Shown here piece after piece: positions 20,641-29,402 of a stretch of DNA of 64,000 nucleotides. The notes beneath the pieces are model-generated. The model was not told the origin of the DNA, made no database searches, and saw only the letters and a program-made list of their open reading frames with translations. The DNA is from Favolaschia claudopus (taxonomy: Eukaryota > Basidiomycota > Agaricomycetes > Agaricales > Mycenaceae), in NCBI GenBank assembly GCA_037176885.1, contig JAWWNJ010000183.1, forward strand, positions 310,001 through 374,000. Direction: 5' to 3'. A program made the translations under genes and the position numbers. The number at the start of each line of letters is the position of its first letter. Within the stretch, counting starts at the first letter, position 1.

Positions 20641-23490
20641 GCGACTGTTTCGCGTCTGGCACCTCCGTATGACTGGAGCAGTCTCCCACTTCAGCCTCTT
20701 CCCGCATCCTGTCATACGTCGGCAGTGGGCATTCGATAGAACCTCCCACACCTCTCCTTCCCTCGACATTTGGATGTGGATTCGGGTATAGAGCGATCGA
20801 GCGAGACCTATACAATTCGCTCGAACGACCACATACCCCCGAACTCCGGTCTTGTCCACGTCGCGCCTTCCACCCACTTCCCTCGCTTGTCAGGGGCAGA
20901 CGCATGTGGGAGCCTGCAGCAGGAGAGACGAGACAGAGACAGCGAGAGGATGTGTCGGGATGGGGGGAAACAGTGAGGTGCGGCTACTAGCTTTAAGGTC
21001 GAGGTATGCACATTCCCTTCCCCTCATCTCGATAACGCTGACGTGTATGTAGCCCGGAGTATCACGATGTCGTTCTCGCGCCTCAACATCCTCGACGTTA
21101 ATCACAGTCTACGAATCTTCCCTTGCTGCGTGCCCCCACGTCCCCGCCCTTCGACCCCAATCATTCACATGTAACGCCCCGCCCACAGCCGGGATAGCAA
21201 GAGCCACCGCTCGCGCTTTCACCGCGCCGAGTATCTGGATCCACCCCCTGTGCATCTGCATCGACCTTCGCGAATGTACGCAGACGCAGCCCGCGTACCC
21301 TTCCTTGCGGGTGCCGCTCAGTAACAACAATATCTCCCGCGTCGAATTTCCTGTCGAGCCGTCCGAGAGGAAGCCGAGGATGGGTGGTCCTTGGGCGGTG
21401 GGTAGGTGGGGAGCGCCGTGTCCTGCACGGGGTCGCAGGTCGACGGTGTGGCCTGATATACTCAGAGGTCGTTTGGGTGCAGGTGCGCGGCTTCTCCGCG
21501 CTTGCCGCTCAGTAGTGGTAGTAACTACGCGTCGTATTCCCTTGAGTTGTCGGAGAGGGGAAGCCGGCGGGGTTCCGAGAGAGAGTGGGCTGTGCGGATG
21601 GTACAACGAAGCTTGCCGTGCTGGCGTTGAGGATGGCGCGTGCGGGGGCGTCTATGCGTTGTTGGTGGAGGCGCTGGCTATGGTCTGGTGTGATATGGGA
21701 GCGTTTGTGGGTGCGACGGTGTATTCTGGAATCTATGTCGGATGTGCTGAGTAGTATCTTCTTCAGGTCTTCATCCACGCCCCCTCTTCCAAGCCGTCGT
21801 TGTCACTCCACCCTAACGCAGTCGTCTTCCCCCGAATACGAACCGCTCATGACCTTGCGGTGACATACCCGAGCGGAGGATCTAGATGTTCAATACGCCG
21901 CGGTCCTCAGTCAACGAGATGAAGGAGACGCACGCCCGCCTGCGATGGGTTTGTCGCTGGTGCAGGTGCGCTGCCGATGTACCCCCTCTGGCCCGGTGGT
22001 GTTGGTTAGCCGACGCCCTCCTTTTACGCCGCACGCACGGTGTCTACGGGATAGTCAGCGAAGCTCGAGGGAGCGAGCTTCCAAGTCGTCCCGTCCCGTC
22101 GCCTCCGCCTCCCCAAACCTTGAAGTTGAATGCATGCACTTTCGCTTTGCGCCCGAACGCACATCTTCCACGGCGACGAACGCGCTCATCGAGCCTCCAC
22201 GCGCGATGACATTCACGCGATCGACGTCGAGCGGCTTTCGCGGGTGCTGTCTCAGATGCTCGGGGACAGATGCATATGCTTGACCCGAGGATGCTGCCGG
22301 CGCTGTGTATGAATGCGTAGTCGCAGTCGGGATGACTCCTCTTCGTCATCCAGTCCCGTGTCTTCGCGAAGGACAGCATGCGCGTGAGGTGGTACTTATT
22401 CAGAACGGCGTTAGCGGGTCCTGTCTCTCGAGTCTCAGATGTTCGGAAGCTCGGGGACGCGGACGGCGCTGACCCTGAATGTGAAGAAGGCGCAGGCGCA
22501 ATCGAGGTGACTCCTACTCCTCTTCTGCATCCAGCGGTCAGGCCCGTGCTTTCTGTGGTCGGTTTATGGTCTAGAGGCGCGATCGAGGGATGGTGGTGCG
22601 AGCATCGAGTTGTCGTCCTGAGCCGGGTAGGAGATACTGGTACTCCACGGGGAGATATGCGCTTCGCTTTGCCCGTTTACCATATCGCTGGTGCAGGTGC
22701 AGTGCGGTATGTACCTCGTCGCGGGAGAGTAGAGCGGACGCCTCGCCCTCGGCTCATGCTACACGTATCGGAGTTCTGTGACATAGTGACCGAAGCTCGA
22801 AGGAGCGAGCTATACGTCGTCCCGTTGCCTCCGCCGCTGCTGCACGCCGTACCTTCTCAGTCAAAGGCGGCTCTTCCATGACGGCGTCAGCGGCCGCTCT
22901 CTCTCGAGTCGGATGCTCAGACGCTCGGGGATGCTGATGCACTGATCGTGAATGCGAACGCAGTCCGGCTAGCCCCTGTTTGTCAGGCCTTCTCTACCCT
23001 CTGGTCGTTTCGTGTCCGCACTGACGCCGGTGCGTTGTCGTGGTTATGAGTCGTCTCACGAGTAAGGGTTATTCCACGGTTGCGTGTACTCAGTTTGTGC
23101 TCTGCTTTGCAAAGTCGCGGCGTTCGCGGCCGGGTGGGGGTCGTTTCCTTATGCGCAGCGGCAGCAGCAGCGAATGCCCCGCGTTGCTAGAGTCCCGACA
23201 TGGGTGGGTCAGTGTTAACATAGGCGTGTAGACGGCCACTAGTGGCATCGAAGCCCGACTGCGAGGCATCCAAGCCGGGTGGGACTGCCCTCGAAGCTCC
23301 GATTATTCGAGGCCTCGCGTCGAAGGATCATGTCAACGCGAGAGTACTAGTGATGAGAGGGACGTACGCGTGTTCGATTGGCAGCGCGCTGAATTCGAGG
23401 CGAGGGTAAGGCGAGGGATTCACTTCCCCACGTCTGTTTCTGTGTCGGGAAGCAGTGACGCTGAACGTGGGGGAAGCGATGACGGCTAGT
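20641..23490. repeat. GC-rich degenerate duplicated region
   Basis: No gene is supported. Several segments recur: CTCAGTA...CGCGTCG(A/T)ATT...GAGAGG.GAAGCCG at about 21320-21380 and 21505-21560, and GAAGCTCGA(G/A)GGAGCGAGCT...CGTCGTCCCGT at about 22055-22100 and 22795-22830. ATGCTC...CTCGGGGA also recurs, near 22255 and 22910. It looks like old, decayed tandem copies of a unit of unknown origin. Confidence 0.5.
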
Positions 23491-23876
23491 CACACCGGAT
23501 AAAACAAAATTTTGACGTAGTCGAAAACGCTTCCCAAATGCTCACCATTTGGGAGGCCATTTGGTTTGCCTGCAAAGACAGCCATTTAGCGTTATAAAAA
23601 AGAGAGGACAAAAGGTGGGCTTTTCAATCGCCTTTCAGAGGCTGCTAAAAGATCGCCGAGGATTTTCCTATTGGCTTCCGAGATAGGGGTAACAAATAGG
23701 AAAATTCTCGGTGATCATTTGGCAGCCTCTGAAAGGCGGTTGAAAAGGCCGACTTTTGTCTTCTCTTTTTGGTGACACCAAATGGCTGCCTTTGTAGGCA
23801 AACCAAATGGGCTCCCAAATGCTGAGCATTTGGGCAGCCTTTTCGGCTACATCAAAATTTTTCTTTTTTCGGTGTG
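23491..23876. mobile_element. Palindromic MITE, CACTA-like (386 bp)
   Basis: The element begins CACACCGG and ends CGGTGTG and is a near-complete imperfect palindrome (arms with CCAAATGCTCA..ATTTGGG, GCAAACCAAATGG, GCCTCTGAAAGGCGG). The trinucleotide AGT flanks both ends (23488-23490, 23877-23879). CAC-starting termini with a 3-bp duplication fit the CACTA (EnSpm) superfamily. It has no coding capacity. Confidence 0.75.
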
Positions 23877-23879
23877 AGT

Positions 23880-24558
23880 AGTTTGGAGCATTCGCAGATC
23901 CGCTAACCTAGCTATGGGTCACCCTCCCCACCACCGCCGCCCGGTACGTCTCGCCACCGTTGGTTGGGCTTCGACCTTTGCTTTGCTGCGGTATTGCCGG
24001 AGCGGAAGGTTTGCTTGGCGGGAGCCGTGGGAGGTGAGATTTCTGTGTCGCGGGGAGGAAGGATGTACGGACGAATCTGCGTTAGCACGTTATTGTTCCG
24101 ATATACAGCAGTGAAGCAGAGGCGTTACGGTACACCGGCATACTTACCTGGGCTTCGAGTCTGTTGATTTCCCTGAGTCGATCGCGGAGATTCTTGACAT
24201 ATCGTTCCAGCCACGTTTTTTATATATCTTCGTTAGAGATGCGCTTGTACTAGACAATGTGAAAGAAGTCTCTCAAGCTCCAAATACCTCCCGATTTTGC
24301 CGCCTCTGCTCGTTCCAAAATATCACGCGCTGTTTTTGATGGCGCGGTGCTCTTTTAGCCCTCAGGTTGAAGTCTGCCAACCCGCTCGATTCGAGCAACT
24401 AAGTAAATTGACTCGGAAAGTTTTCGTGAATTCTCCGTGTCGTTTCTGAGTGTGCAACGCAAAAGCAGCTACATAAATAGAAAATAAATATGTAACACAA
24501 AAGGTGATTTGCAACCATTCAATCTCTGAACACTACGTAGCTACCAAACCAGCGCGCG
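23880..24558. other. Intergenic
   Basis: No gene was recognised between the MITE and the 3' end of the split MYND gene. Confidence 0.4.
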
Positions 24559-25869
24559 CTACTCCATGTCATCCCCGCCGGCGTCGATCTGTGGTGCTCC
24601 CTCCATCAGTCTCATCACCGCCGGGCAATACTGCTCGAGTTGTTCCTCCCCCGCACCCGAAGGCATTCCCGCGGCTATTGTTCTCAACCCAGCGAGAAAT
24701 TCTCTGTCCGGCACGAAAGGAGGAAACAACCTTGGAATAATGTCGTGATACTCCGACCCTCTCGTCACGTTGAAAAGAATCCGTTCGCCGCGCTCGACAA
24801 CTGCCTCCACCGCTACGGGGGTCAACACAGAGTCGAGCTCTTCAATCTCATCGATCTGAATCTGGCACACCCCGTGGCGGAAATCGAACAGCATGTAGGG
24901 AGTCTTGTTTGGCTGATTTTGCATGAAGCGCAAGTATCCAAGCGCAATCTCCTTTTGACGGGAGCGGAATTCCCAATAGAGGAGAGTGTGCAGGAATGAG
25001 TTGTCTCTGGCAGTCATTGGCGAATGCTCTGGATGGCAATCTGAGGTGAAGTTGATTTGTATCGTTCTCATGTTGGATAATCCTGTATTTCAAACTCACC
25101 TACACGACTGTGCCACGAAAGATGGGTACAGAATTGCCGGTGACCCGCCAGCCAGTCCGTTTGTTGGCACGCTTTGGAGCAATAGTATGCAATGGTACAG
25201 CCGCTGCAGACCTTAATCTCCTGTTTGTGGAAAGTCCCCCCGCACTATCAATTGCGGAGTGCAAAAATGAATGTGGATCGCAGGAGTGTTCGAGGTTTTA
25301 CTCACCTCGTGATTATGACAGCAGATTGGAACGGTCAATCTCTCCGCATTGTACGCCTCCAACACCTGAAAACGGTCCTCCAATACCGCCATAAAATCTT
25401 GCCATGATTTGTAAAACGGCGGTGAACTCTCTTTGATCAACCTGGCCTTCTTATTTATATCCTTGATTTGACTCAACGACATCCGGATCTGCGAGAGCGA
25501 TGAATGTAGAGTTGTTACCGACGAAAGGTTATCGAAGAGTAAGGTCCGGCATCCCGGGAGTGCTATACCAGCTTGAAGGACAGTGGGCAGGAAACCAGCA
25601 CGCAGGGCTTCGACTACTCGTTGGTGGCGTGGACAGGGTCGGAGGAAGACGAGCAGAAATTCGTAATATGATAGGTTGCTCATGTCCGCTGGAAGAAAAC
25701 CATCGAACACGGCCCGAGAAAGGTTGGTGAGGCTTGTCACCAGTCCCATATCCAATAGCACGTCGGCAAACCCAAGACCGAACGGCGCTCGTGCCTCGTG
25801 ATTCGTACTTTGAATGAATGAGACCAGACTGCCGAGGGCCAAGCTAACGTGTTCTTGGTCGAGGGGAGA

Positions 25870-25878
25870 ATATTTCTT
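25870..25878 (+). repeat. 9-bp target-site duplication, left
   Basis: ATATTTCTT, repeated in the same orientation at 26512-26520, brackets the MITE in the MYND exon. Confidence 0.85.
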
Positions 25879-26511
25879 GAGTATATGCCAAAAGGATGGG
25901 AGTGGGACTCGGCTATTTAAGCGAGTCCCACTGTTGATGTCTTTCGCATCACAAGCAATCAAGGCTGGATCAAGGCATCAACGCCGTATCAATCCTCGGC
26001 ATTTAGAGCCGAAACTTGTATTTAATGTGTTCTATCGCTTTCTGGGTGTATTTTTAAGCTGGAAATTGCTGGTGGGAACGTAGTTCCCCCCAGACCCCCG
26101 TCCTGTAGCCTGACGGCAAATATCACTAGTTGTTCTCAGTATCTCGAGTTTTTCTTTGCTGTTTTACTGCAAATTTAATTCATGTAGCGCGGGGGAGACC
26201 CCCGCGGACCCCCCTTGACACTCGCCGCTAGGCCCACTGCGTGGTGCTGTCGCTCGCCGCTGGGCCCACTGCGTGGTGCTACCGCTCGCCGCGGCGGCCC
26301 ACTGCGTGGGGCCAGGAATATTTTAAAGCGTCGGGGCGTGTTTTTTCTGCTAATTACGTGCCATTGATTCAAATCATTTTTCTACTGATATGCCGAAAGG
26401 CCGAGTCCCACTATCAGAGCTTAAATCTCCCTTTCCGAGCATCCGAGTCCCACTATCAGCCTTAATCCGGGGTTTACCCGAGTCCCACTCCCATCCTTTT
26501 GGCCATTCCTC
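25879..26511. mobile_element. Mutator-like MITE in MYND exon (633 bp)
   Basis: Terminal inverted repeats of about 34 bp share CCAAAAGGATGGGAGTGGGA and begin GAG(T/G). They are flanked by the 9-bp direct repeat ATATTTCTT. A 9-bp duplication with long TIRs fits Mutator-like elements. The interior has about three 30-bp tandem units of the type CGCTCGCCGC.GGCCCACTGCG (26218-26310), several GAGTCCCACTATCAG words, and no transposase. Confidence 0.8.
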
Positions 26512-26520
26512 ATATTTCTT
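26512..26520 (+). repeat. 9-bp target-site duplication, right
   Basis: The second copy of ATATTTCTT. Removing the element and one copy rejoins the exon in frame as FLPKKY-SPLDQ. Confidence 0.85.
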
Positions 26521-26679
26521 TGGTAGAAATCGGTTGATATGCAAAAGGGCGAGCGACGCAAGATCAGCAGCGCTACCTCCTGCTCCAACGATGAGCCCGT
26601 CGGCAGCAGAACGAGTCCAATCTGGGTGTTCAGTCCAGGATTGGACGCAACCAGGCAACGAGATAAGTGCTGTGTGTGC

Positions 26680-27596
26680 GGTGATAGACCCGGTATTGGG
26701 CCAGGGCTGAATTTATTCATTTTCAGTTCAAGTGCTATTGTATTAAAAGCGTAATACATTAAATACCAAGGGAATACGCTCGTATGAGGACTGGCGTTTG
26801 CCTGAGCGGCCAGTTAAAGGATTATACACTAAGTGGGAGGTCTGGCACTGTCTACGACTGCGCTGGTATAGCGTGGAAGTTATAATATTCCAGAACAGAC
26901 CTATCACGATAGGTCTCTAACCATCCGGAATAGGATTGGGAGTCGCCCTGTGTTCCGACCAAAGGCAGAATGAGTGGGATATTACTTGGAACTTATAAGA
27001 CCCTGCCGAAAGGCCAGAAGGAGTGTTTCCTGGAGGCAAGAGGCTTTCACGAATAATTCTATAAACCAATTGCGAGGGATTTGCGGACGCAGAATATTCC
27101 TACAAGGAACTACACGTCATGCCGAGGTGGCTGCCGCCGTATTACGATCAAGGAGCACGGTCCGAGGAGGGACACCCATTAATGCCAATTTGGGCAATAT
27201 TGATTAGGCCGCAGCGGGCCACTGTCATAACATAATGATCGGGATAAGGGAGTGGAACTCAATGCACTTTTGATCCATTTCCTGTTCTGGCAACCAAGGA
27301 TAGGGCGAGGGCATAGCGGGCCCTAGGTTTCTCTCACCATATACCCGTTTGTCAATTGTTCGGTCTCTTATTATTTATTAGTGAAAGGTATAAAAGGCAT
27401 CGTTTCCTGTACTGGTACTCTAGTGGATTCCCTCCTCTCGTTGTGAGCGTCAAGCCAGTATTGGCTTCGTGAACAACTAGACGTTGGACTCCATTCGAGA
27501 TAAACTCCAGAAGCTTATTTGTTTCTTTGGTTTGTTTCGTCAATATATACTGTCTGTTGGATCATCTCTTGAATTGTACGCGTGGAATATTGGAAT
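26680..27596. mobile_element. Unclassified inserted DNA, left of the gypsy element
   Basis: Together with 33917-34270 this makes about 1.3 kb of foreign DNA inside the MYND gene, itself split by the gypsy element. It contains a TATAAAAGG promoter-like box near 27390 and an LTR-like TGTCATAACATAATG at 27226, so it may be an LTR fragment. No ORF or matched termini were found, and the exact junctions with the gene are not resolved. Confidence 0.45.
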
Positions 27597-27601
27597 TTTT
27601 G
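27597..27601 (+). repeat. 5-bp target-site duplication of gypsy element, left
   Basis: TTTTG, repeated at 33912-33916 directly after the 3' LTR. Confidence 0.9.
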
Positions 27602-28033
27602 TGTCACAACTTGGTTTGTTGTTTCCATCATGTGACCTATCAGCTGATCACCACGTGACTGAGGATACACTGCAACCTCTGGATCCTGACCCACAGCCAT
27701 TGCACAGCATACTGAAACGCCATCCCCCACAGCCCTGGGAACAGCCTCTGGAATAGCTTTATTGTACAGCATATAGCATAGCCTTGGAGACAGTGCAGGA
27801 ACATAGCCTTGGACAGCTTTACAGCTGTGCATGACTCCACTTGACTCATTTCCATTCTGACTTGTTGTGACTCTTACTGACTCAGGTAGTTAGTATATAA
27901 GGAGGCTCTTCTCCACTCATGTACCTTAGCCTTTTTATTCCATCATCTTCACCAGCCAGTCCCCATCCTCTCCCCTTTGTCCACATCTTACCAGGACACC
28001 CACACACACCCACAAACTGGCCAGTTTGTGACA
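27602..28033 (+). repeat. 5' LTR (432 bp)
   Basis: Starts TGTCACAAC and ends TTGTGACA, an 8-bp inverted terminus. It has a TATATAAGG box at 27894-27902. The likely transcript start is at about 27928 (AGCCTTTTTATT), which is also the sequence complementary to the priming site. Confidence 0.92.
27894..27902 (+). promoter_or_regulatory. TATA box of the LTR promoter
   Basis: TATATAAGG, 34 nt upstream of the predicted RNA 5' end. The same box is repeated in the 3' LTR. Confidence 0.65.
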
Positions 28034-28034
28034 T

Positions 28035-28046
28035 AATAAAAAGGCT
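28035..28046 (+). promoter_or_regulatory. Self-complementary primer-binding site
   Basis: AATAAAAAGGCT, one base after the 5' LTR, is the exact complement of AGCCTTTTTATT at 27928-27939 in the LTR. No tRNA 3'-end complement (TGG...) follows the LTR. This matches the self-priming arrangement known from Tf1/sushi-type elements, where the RNA 5' end folds back to prime reverse transcription. Confidence 0.65.
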
Positions 28047-28192
28047 CCCTTCATACCCTCATACCAACACTCCTACCATATCCTCTTTCCACCCCCAGTT
28101 CACCAAACCCTAGTCACTCACCTCCTGTGACTACTTCCTACTTTCAACCTACTACTATTTCCAATTGCTCCTCCCCAGAACCCCTGTCACCT

Positions 28193-28311
28193 GGTAAAGT
28201 TTTGCATACGAAACTTTACACCTATATCCTCACCAGAGTGTGCAGTTCTTTGTAGCAGACTTGCGCTTCTCCACGTAACACCGTGGTAAAGTCTTGCCTA
28301 CGAGACCTTAC
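28193..28311 (+). repeat. Two similar hairpins in the retroelement leader
   Basis: GGTAAAGTTTTGCATACGAA + ACTTTACACC (28193-28222) and a related copy, GGTAAAGTCTTGCCTACGAG + ACCTTAC (28285-28311), each form a stem of about 9 bp around a TGC(A/C)TAC loop. Paired changes in the stems suggest a conserved RNA structure such as a packaging or translation signal. Confidence 0.5.
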
Positions 28312-28472
28312 TCTGGTGTCTTCCCATATCTCCTACCGCACTGGATTCTAACTGGGATCAACCCCGTGATCCTCTCCATATCAGTATCTCACCTCCTACC
28401 ACCGCCTCCCTATCTCCTTCGGACCTTACCCCTCTTAGCCCATTGGACAACACACCTCTTCTTACCAACATC

Positions 28473-29402
28473 ATGACATCTTCCAAAGTCATCCTGGCTA
28501 CCCAGCCACCCTACTTTGATGGTGACAAATCAAAGTGGAACAACTTCTACGACTCACTCACAACATACCTTGCTGCATACAAACCGGATTTTGACACAGA
28601 TGGAAAGAAGATCTGGTTTACGCTATCGTTCCTTCGAAAGGAGCATGGTGCCGACTGCACTGCATCAGACTGGGTACGTAATTGGAAACAACGTACCCTT
28701 GCTGATGACGCTCTCCCCTCTTCCTATACATTCAAGGGTTTGATCACCGAACTCAAATCAGAGTTCAAGGATCAAAACGCCCCCCAGATTGCACATGCCA
28801 GACTTACGAACACGCACCAGGGCAAATCCTCTCTCACCGAATTCTTTCAGCAGTTTGAACTGCTTGCCGAGCAAGCAGGGTACTCCCCCAACTCTACCGA
28901 GACCGCCTATAATGCCTTCCTCATCGAACTATTGGAGGGTTTGGTCAATCCAGACATTGTTTCACAGATGTATATTGGAGGGGCAGTATTGCCCACAACA
29001 TACAAGGATTTCAAGGCACGCTTGATTCAAATTGATGCCAACAGGCAGCGGGGGAAGCTTCGGAACCATCACCAACCTTTTCGTACCCATCATACCCACC
29101 ATCCTCCGATTGCAACTTCTACCCCTCGATCTCTGCCCACTGTCTCCCAAAGCACTGTTCCCAATCTGACCAAGACACTGGCAGATGGACCAGTTCCCAT
29201 GGATGTTGACAAACAAGGACAGCGTGGGCGCGCTCCCCGCTGCTATAATTGCAACAAGTTTGGTCATATCAAGCGGAACTGCCCTGACCCTCCCAAGAAC
29301 AGATTCAACTTACGCTCGCTTGTCTCCCAAATCAAAGAGGAAGAGCCTGACAGCGAGGTGTTGAAGGATCTTGCAGAGGCATTGCGTGGGAAGGGTTTTT
29401 GA
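28473..29402 (+). CDS. gag: Gag polyprotein of Ty3/gypsy element (309 aa)
   Basis: Capsid-type protein that packages the element RNA. An in-frame ATG at 28443 exists, but the start MTSSKVILATQPPYFDGDKS at 28473 fits the usual gag N-terminus. The central region (LTEFFQQFELLAEQAGY...) resembles the retrotransposon gag domain, and a CCHC zinc knuckle, CYNCNKFGHIKRNC, lies near residues 258-271. The gene ends with TGA at 29400-29402, whose last base is the first base of the pol ATG. Confidence 0.9.
   Translation: MTSSKVILATQPPYFDGDKSKWNNFYDSLTTYLAAYKPDFDTDGKKIWFTLSFLRKEHGADCTASDWVRNWKQRTLADDALPSSYTFKGLITELKSEFKDQNAPQIAHARLTNTHQGKSSLTEFFQQFELLAEQAGYSPNSTETAYNAFLIELLEGLVNPDIVSQMYIGGAVLPTTYKDFKARLIQIDANRQRGKLRNHHQPFRTHHTHHPPIATSTPRSLPTVSQSTVPNLTKTLADGPVPMDVDKQGQRGRAPRCYNCNKFGHIKRNCPDPPKNRFNLRSLVSQIKEEEPDSEVLKDLAEALRGKGF

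Larger units (their letters stand above)
24559..26665 (-). pseudogene. MYND-finger protein, 3' part of a gene split by transposons
   Basis: This is the C-terminal portion of the gene whose 5' end lies at 34951. The piece at about 26665-26521 encodes DWTRSAADGLIVGAGG and LALLHINRFLPKKY. A 633-bp element then interrupts it. The next piece, 25869-25307 with its donor after CHNHE at 25306, continues SPLDQEHVSLALGSL. Exon 25220-25100 is the MYND zinc finger (KVCSGC, YYCSKACQQTDW, GHRQFC), and exon 25040-24559 is the C-terminal domain (MTARDNSFLHTLLYWEF...). All local splice sites are intact and in phase with the paralogues. MYND fingers bind proline-rich peptides; the family role in mushrooms is unknown. 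The transposon insertions make it very likely non-functional. Confidence 0.85.

Noticed and set aside
27515..27855. Minus-strand ORFs in the LTR (also at 33447-33733)
   Set aside because: Present only because the LTR is duplicated. No domain, and antisense to the element.
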